Both the position numbers and the translations under genes were made by a program. DNA of 64,000 nt. Origin: Phycisphaerae bacterium. GTDB lineage: Bacteria; Planctomycetota; Phycisphaerae; Sedimentisphaerales; SM23-30. The notes below the pieces were generated by a model. The model saw only the letters and a program-made list of their open reading frames with translations, did not search any database and was not told the DNA's origin. Below, piece after piece: positions 28,788 to 38,037 of the stretch (the first letter of the stretch is position 1; each line of letters starts with the position of its first letter). The stretch covers positions 26,800 to 90,799 of the forward strand of contig JAEIOG010000003.1 in NCBI GenBank assembly GCA_016342495.1, given 5' to 3'.

Positions 28788-29552
28788 TTATGGCTTGCTT
28801 GGTGTTGGAAACCATTCTAATATTTTTTCTGCGATTAAGTCATGGCCCCTGCGATTAGGGTGATTATAACCATTTGACAGGAGTTGTTTTGTTTTAATAC
28901 CTTTTACCAAAACCGTATCGAAAGTAGCCAGACTATCAACCATGCCAACATTATACTTTTTTGCTAACTGGCGAATTTGTTGGGCGTGTTGATTTAGAGG
29001 TTCATCCGATTTGTCCACAACATGAGCGACATCAATACTTGGCGTAAGCAATATTACTTTTATATTCTTTTCTAATGCCTGCTCGATCATACTTTCCCAA
29101 GCAGATTTAGCATCAGCAAGGCCAGCTGCCCTGTCATTTAAGGCGTAATCTATCAACAGAACGTCTGGCTTGTGACAAAGTACATCCCGAGCAAATCGTT
29201 TTGAACCCTTTATGGAATTTTCACCACCAATAGCAGTTACAATAACGTTAACAACCGAATAAGGGTATCGCTGTTTTAAGCCAACATGAAACAAATGTGG
29301 ATAGGCATTAAACGTATCAACCACAGGCGTTGCAAAATAACCCGAAGGCACACTATGGCCATGGAAAACAATATTGATGCTTCGGTTTTTGGGCCATTTG
29401 ACACTAAGTTCCTGACAAATATTTCCCAGGTAAGTTTGCTTCTCAGCTATAGATAAAGGGTTATTCACCTCTTCAGCATCAACTTTTTTAAGTACAACGT
29501 CCGGAGAAAGCAGGCCAATGCCAGTAATTGCCATAAAAACTCTTCTATTCAT
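28788..29552 (-). CDS. Exported SGNH/GDSL hydrolase
   Basis: INIVFHGHSVPSGYFATP, LIDYALNDRAAGLADAKSAWESMIEQ, C-terminal GYNHPNRRGHDLIAEKI (DxxH-like). Confidence 0.75.
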   Translation of the reverse strand: MNRRVFMAITGIGLLSPDVVLKKVDAEEVNNPLSIAEKQTYLGNICQELSVKWPKNRSINIVFHGHSVPSGYFATPVVDTFNAYPHLFHVGLKQRYPYSVVNVIVTAIGGENSIKGSKRFARDVLCHKPDVLLIDYALNDRAAGLADAKSAWESMIEQALEKNIKVILLTPSIDVAHVVDKSDEPLNQHAQQIRQLAKKYNVGMVDSLATFDTVLVKGIKTKQLLSNGYNHPNRRGHDLIAEKILEWFPTPSKP

Positions 29553-29690
29553 AATTATCTCCTACACCAACAAACAATACGAAACAATATCTCTGGCTAA
29601 GGGTTTAAATTTTATTTCATGCCAATAATAATTTTAACGCTTATATTTATTTTACCGTTATTTAGCGGGTCGCTTCCGCTCGCCGCTGTT

Positions 29691-31157
29691 TTACAAACTC
29701 GGCAACTGCTTATGAAATTCGGTCATATTCTGATACATCTGGGCGATTCTAAAAAGTCTATCTTCGGTAAAGGCCCCGGTCATAATCTGCAAGCCAACCG
29801 GCATACCTTCATCATTAAAACCGCAAGGAATGCTGATACCGGGAATACCTGCCAGGTTGGTGGCTATGGTATAAATATCTGACAAATACATTTTCAGTGG
29901 GTCATCGGTTTTAGCACCCTGCTTGAATGCAACCTCTGGCGATGTCGGACACATGATACAATCAACAGTTTCAAACGCTTTGACAAAATCGCCGCGGATA
30001 AGATTACGCACTTTCAAGGCCTTCAAATAATAAGCATCATAATAACCGGCACTTAAGGCATAAGTGCCAAGCATGATACGACGCTTAACTTCATCGCCAA
30101 AACCTTCTTCACGCGAGGCATTATAAACATCAATATAATCTTTGGGATTTGCCGTGCGATGGCCATAATGCACACCATCATAACGGGCCAGGTTACCGGA
30201 AGCTTCGGCAGTTGCGACAAGATAATATGTTGCAATCGCATATTTCACATTCGGCAATGATACTTCTACCAGTTCGGCGCCGTTTGCTTTGTAAACTTCC
30301 AAGGCCGCCTGAACTTTTTCCTGAACCTGCTTATCCAAACCATCAACATTGAAAAATTCTTTCGGAACACCAATCTTCAAACCTTCGATGGGTTTATCAA
30401 GATTGGCAAGATAATCGGGAACCGGAGCAATAGCTTCATCAACGCTGGTGCTGTCACGTTTGTCATGACCGGCAATAACATTCAGCAGCATAGCATTATC
30501 AGCCACATCAAAACCAAACGGGCCGATCTGATCGAGACTGCTGCCATAGGCGACCAGGCCATAGCGACTGACGCGGCCATAAGTTGGCTTCAAACCCGTA
30601 ATACCGCAAAAACTTGCCGGCTGGCGAATTGAACCACCGGTATCACTGCCAAGGGATCCATAACAAAGTTGCCCTGCTACCGCAGCTGCTGAACCGCCAC
30701 TGGAGCCGCCCGGGACTCTATCAGTGGCCCAGGGATTAACAGTTTTTTTCAATGCGGAATTTTCACAACTGGAACCCATGGCAAATTCATCCATATTGGT
30801 TTTGCCAATGATGATTGCGTCGGCTTCAATTAATTTTTCAATCACATGAGCATTAAAAGGGCTTTGGTAATTCCCCAACATCTTGGAGCCACAACTGGTA
30901 TGACCCCATTCTGTGCACATATTATCTTTAACGGCAACTGGCACACCCGCTAATGAACCGACTTTTTCGCCGGCCGCTATTTTCTTATCAATCTCAGATG
31001 CCTGAGCCATCGCCCTGTTGGCAAAAACTTCCAGGTAAGAACCTATTGTGCCGTCATGTTTTTCAATCTGCCCCAAAACTTCTTTTGTCACATCGACAGC
31101 TTTTATTTCACCAGCTGCGATTTTATCTCGCAATTGTCTCGCTGTTATATTTTGCAT
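29691..31157 (-). CDS. gatA: Asp-tRNA(Asn)/Glu-tRNA(Gln) amidotransferase subunit A
   Basis: GVPVAVKDNMCTEWGHTSCGSKML, VPGGSSGGSAAAVAGQLCYGSLGSDTGGSIRQPASFCGITGLKPTYGRVSRYG. Confidence 0.98.
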   Translation of the reverse strand: MQNITARQLRDKIAAGEIKAVDVTKEVLGQIEKHDGTIGSYLEVFANRAMAQASEIDKKIAAGEKVGSLAGVPVAVKDNMCTEWGHTSCGSKMLGNYQSPFNAHVIEKLIEADAIIIGKTNMDEFAMGSSCENSALKKTVNPWATDRVPGGSSGGSAAAVAGQLCYGSLGSDTGGSIRQPASFCGITGLKPTYGRVSRYGLVAYGSSLDQIGPFGFDVADNAMLLNVIAGHDKRDSTSVDEAIAPVPDYLANLDKPIEGLKIGVPKEFFNVDGLDKQVQEKVQAALEVYKANGAELVEVSLPNVKYAIATYYLVATAEASGNLARYDGVHYGHRTANPKDYIDVYNASREEGFGDEVKRRIMLGTYALSAGYYDAYYLKALKVRNLIRGDFVKAFETVDCIMCPTSPEVAFKQGAKTDDPLKMYLSDIYTIATNLAGIPGISIPCGFNDEGMPVGLQIMTGAFTEDRLFRIAQMYQNMTEFHKQLPSL

Positions 31158-31207
31158 TATTTATTCCATTAGGTTCGATGGGCTATGCCCATGCTGAATT
31201 AGTTTTT

Positions 31208-31924
31208 TTAATCACGTTTGAATTTCAGGAACCATTCATATAATTCCGGGTTGTCATAAGTAACTGTCCAGCTGTCATGATTTAACTCAGGATAAATTGT
31301 CATTTTAACATCGCTGTTATGCTTTTTGGCAACGGCGACCAGTTCAATAGTTTTTTTTACCGGGACGACGCTATCCTTTTGACCATGAAAAGCCCAGATA
31401 GGTACAGTTATATTTTTGGCAATTTCAGCAGATGTGCTACCGCCGCAAATCGGAGCAATCGCAGCAAAGCGTTCGGGATTTTGCGCTGCCCAGGCCCAGG
31501 TGCCGAAGCCACCCATACTCAAACCGGTAAGGTAAATCCGGTCGGTATCAATATCATAATTGTCGATCACCTCGTCGACAATAGCATTTAGATCATCAAT
31601 AAAGTTTACTGTCCAGGTTCTTTCTGGTGTCTGTGGGGAAACAACCACAAAAGGAAAATCTTTTTTATCTTTAACAATTTTGGGCAAGCCATGGACTTTT
31701 AATTTTTCTAGATTATCGCCGCGTTCACCAGCACCATGCAAAAACACAATTAATGGCATGGGTTTGTCGGCATGATAATTTTCAGGAATATAAAGCAAAT
31801 AACCGGAAAGCTGCTTTGCATTGATGGCTTTTTGTTGCCTCTGGCCATAAGGAATTACCTGAGACTGACAACCCATGACTGTCAATATCAGAGAAACTAA
31901 CAATATCAAATATGTCTTTTCCAT
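31208..31924 (-). CDS. Alpha/beta hydrolase (esterase / PHB depolymerase-like) lipoprotein
   Basis: Lipobox MEKTYLILLVSLILTVMGCQ; PLIVFLHGAGERGDN, IYLTGLSMGGFGTWAWAAQNPERFAAIAPICGG, WAFHGQKDSVVPV. Confidence 0.88.
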   Translation of the reverse strand: MEKTYLILLVSLILTVMGCQSQVIPYGQRQQKAINAKQLSGYLLYIPENYHADKPMPLIVFLHGAGERGDNLEKLKVHGLPKIVKDKKDFPFVVVSPQTPERTWTVNFIDDLNAIVDEVIDNYDIDTDRIYLTGLSMGGFGTWAWAAQNPERFAAIAPICGGSTSAEIAKNITVPIWAFHGQKDSVVPVKKTIELVAVAKKHNSDVKMTIYPELNHDSWTVTYDNPELYEWFLKFKRD

Positions 31925-31966
31925 AATTTTACCTCTTTTATGAATTTCCAACTAAAACAACATCAT

Positions 31967-32269
31967 TTAGGAGCTTTCGCCCAAAACTTTAGGTACACCA
32001 AAATATTCGCCATCACGATGTGGAGCATTTTGCAGAGCTTTGTCATTTGGAAGCGATTCAGTTACTACATCGTCACGCAACACATTACTTACCGCCAGAC
32101 AATGGGCCAGTGGCTCAATACCATCGGTATTAACTTCGCTGAGCTGGTCGACATATTGCAATATCGCGCCAAGCTGAACGGTAAACATATCTATTTCTTC
32201 ATCGGAACATTTCAGTCGCGCCAACTTGGCAACCTGAATTACATCCTGTTTAGTAAGCTTATCAGTCAT
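31967..32269 (-). CDS. gatC: Asp-tRNA(Asn)/Glu-tRNA(Gln) amidotransferase subunit C
   Basis: DVIQVAKLARLKCSDEEIDMFTVQLGAILQYVDQLSEVNTDGIEPLAH...LRDDVVTESLPNDKALQNAPHRDGEYFGVPKVLGES. Confidence 0.95.
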   Translation of the reverse strand: MTDKLTKQDVIQVAKLARLKCSDEEIDMFTVQLGAILQYVDQLSEVNTDGIEPLAHCLAVSNVLRDDVVTESLPNDKALQNAPHRDGEYFGVPKVLGESS

Positions 32270-34562
32270 CTATCATTCCTTTTTTTATTATATCCTGTAA
32301 TTGCTCATAGGTAATATCGGTTGGTGCCAATAGCAAATTATCGTTTATATTGGTTTTAAACGAAAACTTTTCGCCTTGCAATGTCTGATATCTTTGGCCA
32401 TCACGAAAGACATCTACCTTTTTCTCTGGCCATGGATTAACCATTGTACATTCACGTCCAGCTTCGCTATATAGCTTAACATACTGAATCTTTTGGTCAA
32501 CAAGTAAACTGGAAACCAGAAAAGCTCCCCAACAGCGAATATTTTCAAATTGCGCGTTAATATTACGAGGCCACACAGGAAACAGCCTTATGACACTTTC
32601 TGACCGTGACAAGTTTTGAGACTTTGGCTGACCCTGCAAAAAAGCACCGCCAACAGGCACATGACTCATACACAACATCATGTTAATCGTGTTAGGAACG
32701 GTACTGCAATTCTCGATTCCATGGGGGTTGCCCTTTTGAAATCCATTCAGATAAGTATTTTGTGCATAATCACGTAGTTTTTCAAGAATAATTTCAGGAT
32801 TATATCCTACTCGCACTGCCGCAGGGAAAAAACTGTTAGTGCCATTATAATCTTTCCATCGTTGCATAGCCTCAATAGTATTTTGGGAAATTTTCAGTAA
32901 TTCCGGGTCACTATCTAAACCTATATTATTACCAGGGTAAATATGTTGTATGCCCAAAGTATTATTAATCCACCAGGCGGTACCCTTTTCAGTATAGCGG
33001 AAAACTGCTTTGTTATTCTTGATTTGCGTGGAAAAACCGCTGAGATTATCGAGGATATACTGCCATTTTTTACGCTTTTCATTGTCAAAACCCAATTCTC
33101 TGCTGATATCAATTGCCAGATCAAGAGAATTTCTCAACAAACCCAGGCTAAGTATAGGATTAGAATCCTGACCAGAACCTTCATGAATTGCATCGCCATA
33201 AATGACATAACGGCCATCTTCAAATTTCAGATAATCGACCCAGAAATCTGCTACATCTTTGACTAGAGGGTAAACTTTTTTGCCATAATCATGATTATAG
33301 GTGCAGCGCCAGCACTGAGCAATATTGACCAGACAATAGGCGGCGTTAGATCGCTGTTGGAAAAATAAGCCATCCTTTTCATAATTTGGTGAATTTTCAT
33401 ATTGAACATGAAATCTTGTGGTTTCAATGCCCAACGGGCCAATTCCAACTGGGTAAAGCACGCCGCTGGTTCCTGTTAAATTCTTTGCATACCATTGTCC
33501 CCGGTCACGAAATGCCAATAAAGGACCATCCTGGGGCAATGCCTGTTCAATTCGATTTGCTGAATATAAAGCATAAAATGGGGCCATATGGTTATAATTC
33601 AGGTGATAATCTCCTGACCAGCGAGGATTATCTGTAGTAATCCATATGCCAAAAATCCCCGGTGGGAAATCTGGGTCTCTACTGCTGGCAGCCATTGTAT
33701 ATAAGGATTGATAATAGGATTTTTCTAAAATGGAATCGCCGATTTTAACCCAGGATTTTTCCCAATAGTTGGCCCACCACTGTTTGTGTGATGTTCGAAT
33801 TTGCTGGATTTCCTTAAAATCGATGCCATCAATCTGTTTTTTAACATATTCGAGGGGGTTTTCGTGCTTAGGATAGCTGGCGATGGCAGTAATTAATGTT
33901 ACCGACTTTGCTGGACTGAGGGTAAAGTGATTGGCATTAGCCCCGATTAGCTTCATAGCCGCTGCTGCTTCGGTAACTTTCTCAACATCTTTTTTAAATT
34001 CACGTTGAGCCCATGAGATACTGTCATCAATACCCTCGAGACTTTCGGATTTATCTGATTTTGCCGACTTTAACAAGATCTGAACATCGGCAGATACGCC
34101 TTTATTCATAAACTGAATAACCAGTAAATTATCAGTAGCGGCAACCCAGGCTTTTATCTGGATTTCCAATTTATCTTTTTTGAATGTGGCTATAACAGTT
34201 CCATCAACTATTTGCTGGCTTAGATGATAATCCGCGTCTTTAAGGTTTTCAATCTCGACATCGATAGTGCCAAAAATTCTTGGGCCAGACTGTTTTGCCT
34301 TGGATTGTAAACGCCAGAAATCATTTTTCGACAGATAAAAACATAAATGTTCAGGGGAGCCACCAAAAGTTACGCCAATATCACCATTACCCATTAATGG
34401 CGAATCAACCGAATGGTCTGCTGGAACCCTCGATGGTGGTTGATCCCAAATGGCACAATACTTATCTATAAGACCTGTAGCCTGAATTGGCTGCTGGGAT
34501 ATTGCTATACCAGGGATTACTAAAGTAATAAATACCAAATATCTATATAATGATCTAAACAT
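32262..34562 (-). CDS. Exported glycoside hydrolase-like protein (six-hairpin type, GH95-like)
   Basis: Signal peptide MFRSLYRYLVFITLVIPGIAIS; PLMGNGDIGVTFGGSPEHLCFYLSKNDFWR, GIWITTDNPRWSGDYHLNYNHMAPFYALYSANR, HVPVGGAFLQGQ; fold/family by resemblance only. Confidence 0.6.
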   Translation of the reverse strand: MFRSLYRYLVFITLVIPGIAISQQPIQATGLIDKYCAIWDQPPSRVPADHSVDSPLMGNGDIGVTFGGSPEHLCFYLSKNDFWRLQSKAKQSGPRIFGTIDVEIENLKDADYHLSQQIVDGTVIATFKKDKLEIQIKAWVAATDNLLVIQFMNKGVSADVQILLKSAKSDKSESLEGIDDSISWAQREFKKDVEKVTEAAAAMKLIGANANHFTLSPAKSVTLITAIASYPKHENPLEYVKKQIDGIDFKEIQQIRTSHKQWWANYWEKSWVKIGDSILEKSYYQSLYTMAASSRDPDFPPGIFGIWITTDNPRWSGDYHLNYNHMAPFYALYSANRIEQALPQDGPLLAFRDRGQWYAKNLTGTSGVLYPVGIGPLGIETTRFHVQYENSPNYEKDGLFFQQRSNAAYCLVNIAQCWRCTYNHDYGKKVYPLVKDVADFWVDYLKFEDGRYVIYGDAIHEGSGQDSNPILSLGLLRNSLDLAIDISRELGFDNEKRKKWQYILDNLSGFSTQIKNNKAVFRYTEKGTAWWINNTLGIQHIYPGNNIGLDSDPELLKISQNTIEAMQRWKDYNGTNSFFPAAVRVGYNPEIILEKLRDYAQNTYLNGFQKGNPHGIENCSTVPNTINMMLCMSHVPVGGAFLQGQPKSQNLSRSESVIRLFPVWPRNINAQFENIRCWGAFLVSSLLVDQKIQYVKLYSEAGRECTMVNPWPEKKVDVFRDGQRYQTLQGEKFSFKTNINDNLLLAPTDITYEQLQDIIKKGMIDD

Positions 34563-34663
34563 CACGAAATTCCTTTCAAAGCAATATTCCCTATGACAAG
34601 TATTCTGGCAAAACAATCGGGTGAGTATAGCTAAATTTATTCCATAAAAATATGAATATAAAA

Positions 34664-34690
34664 AAAACGAGGGCTTTTAGGACCTCGTTT
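34664..34690 (-). terminator. Intrinsic terminator near rpmB 3' end
   Basis: aacgagggcttttaggacctcgtt with flanking A tract (T tract on the minus strand). Confidence 0.55.
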
Positions 34691-34778
34691 GGGGAATTTT
34701 ATAAGCAAAATGCGCGCTTTTTTGCTGTTTTTTGGCAAAATATATCAGAAACCTAATGAATTATCAGCAAAAAATTGC

Positions 34779-35042
34779 TTATGCTTCAGCAGTTTCAGGT
34801 GTCCAGTCACGTTTAAGTGGTTTAACCACCATGCCCTGACGAATAGCTTTAGCTGTAACGCTGATACGGACAACTTTGCCATCAACCAGTGCACGAACAC
34901 GCTGGGTGTTAGGTTTGAATTGGCGTTTGGTAATACCAGTGGTCTTTTTACCAACACCACCAAGATATTTAGCTTTACCACGGCGTGCGATAGAACTACC
35001 AAAACGGGTTTTTTTACCAGTGAAAAAACATTCGCGCGACAT
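34779..35042 (-). CDS. rpmB: 50S ribosomal protein L28
   Basis: MSRECFFTGKKTRFGSSIARRGKAKYLGGVGKKTTGITKRQFKPNTQRVRALVDGKVVRISVTAKAIRQG. Confidence 0.9.
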   Translation of the reverse strand: MSRECFFTGKKTRFGSSIARRGKAKYLGGVGKKTTGITKRQFKPNTQRVRALVDGKVVRISVTAKAIRQGMVVKPLKRDWTPETAEA

Positions 35043-35504
35043 ATCTAACTCCTAAGTCAATAATATAACTTTATTTATTGCTACAAAAGTGGAAAACCAC
35101 ATGTACCTTGCAATAAATAATTAAGTACAGTTTAAATTTTTAATCCATCAATATCTAAGAGCCTTATAAATAGCTCCAAGATAGTCAAAGACTAAGTAGT
35201 ATAATGATTTCTAGGAAGAATTCAAGAGTTTTTTTAAAAAAAATCACAGGGCACAATATCACATAAAACATTATATAAAAAGGACTTATCGTCGAAGACG
35301 GGATTTGATGTGGTAACTTTAAAAAGTATTTTAGTGCATTGAGCAGTTATAAATAATAGAAAAATCAACGTGATAGCCACTTTTGACCGACCTATAATGA
35401 ATACATACTAAATTTGATTTATATGAACATTATGTGATAATTTTATTGCTTTTACAGCAATATGGAGTGACGCCAATGCGTTATTAATAACAGACAGGCA
35501 AAAA

Positions 35505-36089
35505 ATGGAAAAAGACATCTTAGCAGACATGATATCAAAATGCCAGAAAGGTGATAAAGACGCTTTTAACTGGTTACTAAATGAGTATGGACCAAGGCTT
35601 TATCGCTATTTTCTACGAACCAGTGGAAACGATGAACGTGCTGGTGACATGCTGCAGGAAATGTTCGTAAAGCTCTTACAAAAAATAAAGAAGTATCAGC
35701 ATCAGGGCCAGTTTGAGCACTGGCTTTTCAGGGTCGCAGCAAACTTGGCTCGTGACAATGCCCGAAAGCAAAAAAATGTTTATTCGCTGCAAAATGATGA
35801 CCCTGATAAGCCTGGCCCGGGTGATTTACTGGTTGGCCGTGGTCCTGGGCCTTTTGAGAATGTTGAACACTCTGAACAGGTAGAAATATTGCAGCAGGCA
35901 ATTGATATGCTTACCGCCGACCAAAAAGAGATAATACTCCTTAGACATTATAGCCAAATGAGCTTTCAGGAAATAGCACAGGAACTTAAAATACCGGTTG
36001 GCACTGCACTGGCAAGAGCACACCGGGGCCTGAAAAGACTTAAAGAGATACTCGACCCTAAAATTAATGCGATTACAAAAAATCGATAA
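35505..36089 (+). CDS. ECF-type RNA polymerase sigma factor
   Basis: DAFNWLLNEYGPRLYRYFLRTSGNDERAGDMLQEMFVKLLQKIKKY (region 2) and DMLTADQKEIILLRHYSQMSFQEIAQELKIPVGTALARAHRGLKRL (region 4). Confidence 0.95.
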   Translation: MEKDILADMISKCQKGDKDAFNWLLNEYGPRLYRYFLRTSGNDERAGDMLQEMFVKLLQKIKKYQHQGQFEHWLFRVAANLARDNARKQKNVYSLQNDDPDKPGPGDLLVGRGPGPFENVEHSEQVEILQQAIDMLTADQKEIILLRHYSQMSFQEIAQELKIPVGTALARAHRGLKRLKEILDPKINAITKNR

Positions 36090-36104
36090 GAAACGAGAAA
36101 TGTC

Positions 36105-36578
36105 ATGAAAACAAATAATGAAAACCTTAATGATCAACAAATAGAGGAGCTAAAAAAACTGGAAAAGTTACTCTCCAGCTTTCCTGAGCCCCATGTTCCC
36201 AATCATATTATGCAAACAGTGCAAGACAGCATCAAAAATGAGCTGGAAGGCCTACAGGGCAGAATAAGGTTGCGACTGGTCTCAATCCTTGCTGCCGCAG
36301 CTGTATTTGCCATTGTATTTGGTGCTATGTTCATAAATAATAATGATACAAAAACTGAGATTAAAGATAATCCTCAGCAGGTAAGCATATTGGGAAATGA
36401 CCAGGTTTTATATAAGGTGGGAATTTGGCAGGAATCAGCCGGTGAGAAGATAGATAATATAGCAATGAACGATATATTGACACTGTGGACTGGTAATAAA
36501 ATTAATAGCAACAACGGAAACATTGAAGAGCCATTAGAGCCAGTCTCGCAAAAGAGCCAGGCATCCATGCAGTGCTAA
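36105..36578 (+). CDS. Putative membrane anti-sigma factor
   Basis: Immediately downstream of the sigma gene; cytoplasmic acidic N-terminus, a single TM (LVSILAAAAVFAIVFGAMFI), short extracytoplasmic tail. Confidence 0.6.
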   Translation: MKTNNENLNDQQIEELKKLEKLLSSFPEPHVPNHIMQTVQDSIKNELEGLQGRIRLRLVSILAAAAVFAIVFGAMFINNNDTKTEIKDNPQQVSILGNDQVLYKVGIWQESAGEKIDNIAMNDILTLWTGNKINSNNGNIEEPLEPVSQKSQASMQC

Positions 36579-36629
36579 CAACGCCATTTAAAATTTCTAA
36601 GCAAAAAGTTCTGAGAAAGGAGCTAAATT

Positions 36630-37988
36630 ATGAAAACTATGTTAAAAACAGCTTTGATGACCATGATAGTAACAGCCATCAGTCAAACAGGTGTATTTGC
36701 CCAGCAAGGACCTGATCCTATGGGAAATGGGCCTGCTTTTGAACGAGGCCAGGGCATGGGACGTGGTCCTATGATGCAACGCGGGCAACAAGGACCAGGA
36801 CAACGTCAGGGTATGCGAGGCCAAGGTCGTAATCAGGGCCAAAAACAAGGAATGCAACGTGGCATGGGCATGGGACGCGGTCCTATGATGACCCAACGCG
36901 GACAGCAAGGACCAGGACAACGTCAGGGTATGCTAGGTCAAGGTCGCAATCAAGGCCAAAAACAAGAAATGCAACGTGGTATGGGCATGGGACGCGGTCC
37001 TATGATGACCCAACGCGGGCAACAAGGACCAGGACAACGTCAGGGTATGCGAGGCCAAGGTCGTAATCAGGGCCAGAAACAAGGAATGCAACGTGGTATG
37101 GGCATGGGACGTGGTCCTATGATGATGCAACGCGGGCAACAAGGACCAGGACAAGGCCAGGGTATGCGAGGTCAAGGCCGCAACCAGGGTCAGAAACAAG
37201 GAATGCAACGTGGCATGGGCATGGGACGTGGTCCTATGATGATGCAACGCGGGCAGCAAGGGCCCGGACAAGGTCAGGGTATGCGAGGTCAAGGTCGCAA
37301 TCAAGGCCAGAAACAAGGAATGCAACGTGGCATGGGTATGGGACGTGGTCCTATGATGATGCAACGCGGACAGCAAGGACCAGGACAAGGTCAGGGTATG
37401 CGAGGTCAAGGCCGCAACCAGGGTCAGAAACAAGGAATGCAACGTGGCATGGGCATGGCACGCGGTCCTATGATGATGCAGCGTGGACAGCAAGGACTCG
37501 GACAAGGCCAGAGTATGCGTGGTCAAGGTCGTAATCAGGGCCAGAAACAAGGAATGCAACGTGGCATGGGTATGGGACGTGGTCCTATGATGATGCAACG
37601 CGGACAGCAAGGACCAGGACAAGGTCAGGGTATGCGAGGTCAAGGCCGCAACCAGGGTCAGAAACAAGGAATGCAACGTGGCATGGGCATGGCACGCGGT
37701 CCTATGATGATGCAGCGTGGACAGCAAGGACTCGGACAAGGCCAGAGTATGCGTGGTCAAGGTCGTAATCAGGGCCAGAAACAAGGAATGCAACGTGGCA
37801 TGGGCATGGGACGCGGTCCTATGATGATGCAACGCGGACAGCAAGGACTCGGACAAGGTCAGGGTATGCGTGGCCAAGGTCGCAATCAAGGCCAGAAACA
37901 AGGAATGCAACGTGGTATGGGTATGGGACGTGGTCCTATGATGATGCAACGCGGACAGCAAGGACCAGGATTCGGAAGAAATCGTTAA
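36630..37988 (+). CDS. Secreted Gly/Gln/Met/Arg-rich tandem-repeat protein
   Basis: Signal peptide MKTMLKTALMTMIVTAISQTGVFAQ; repeats of GMGRGPMMMQRGQQGPGQGQGMRGQGRNQGQKQGMQRGM; RBS aaaggag. Confidence 0.85.
   Translation: MKTMLKTALMTMIVTAISQTGVFAQQGPDPMGNGPAFERGQGMGRGPMMQRGQQGPGQRQGMRGQGRNQGQKQGMQRGMGMGRGPMMTQRGQQGPGQRQGMLGQGRNQGQKQEMQRGMGMGRGPMMTQRGQQGPGQRQGMRGQGRNQGQKQGMQRGMGMGRGPMMMQRGQQGPGQGQGMRGQGRNQGQKQGMQRGMGMGRGPMMMQRGQQGPGQGQGMRGQGRNQGQKQGMQRGMGMGRGPMMMQRGQQGPGQGQGMRGQGRNQGQKQGMQRGMGMARGPMMMQRGQQGLGQGQSMRGQGRNQGQKQGMQRGMGMGRGPMMMQRGQQGPGQGQGMRGQGRNQGQKQGMQRGMGMARGPMMMQRGQQGLGQGQSMRGQGRNQGQKQGMQRGMGMGRGPMMMQRGQQGLGQGQGMRGQGRNQGQKQGMQRGMGMGRGPMMMQRGQQGPGFGRNR
36750..37973 (+). repeat. 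117-bp (39-aa) in-frame tandem repeat, about 11 copies
   Basis: GGTCCTATGATG landmark at 36765, 36879, 36996, 37113, 37230 ... 37932; spacing 114 bp once, otherwise 117 bp. Confidence 0.95.
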
Positions 37989-38037
37989 TTAAAATGTATG
38001 TTACATAAGTTTCACAAACACTTACAGGAGTAAAAAA

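Noticed and set aside
36642-36920. Antisense ORF at start of the repeat gene
   Set aside because: Same explanation as the larger mirror ORF.
36933-37961. 342-aa antisense ORF (HTHTTLHSLFLALI... repeats)
   Set aside because: Mirror frame of the 117-bp repeat array; a multiple-of-3 repeat lacking stops stays open automatically. No RBS, signal or independent support.
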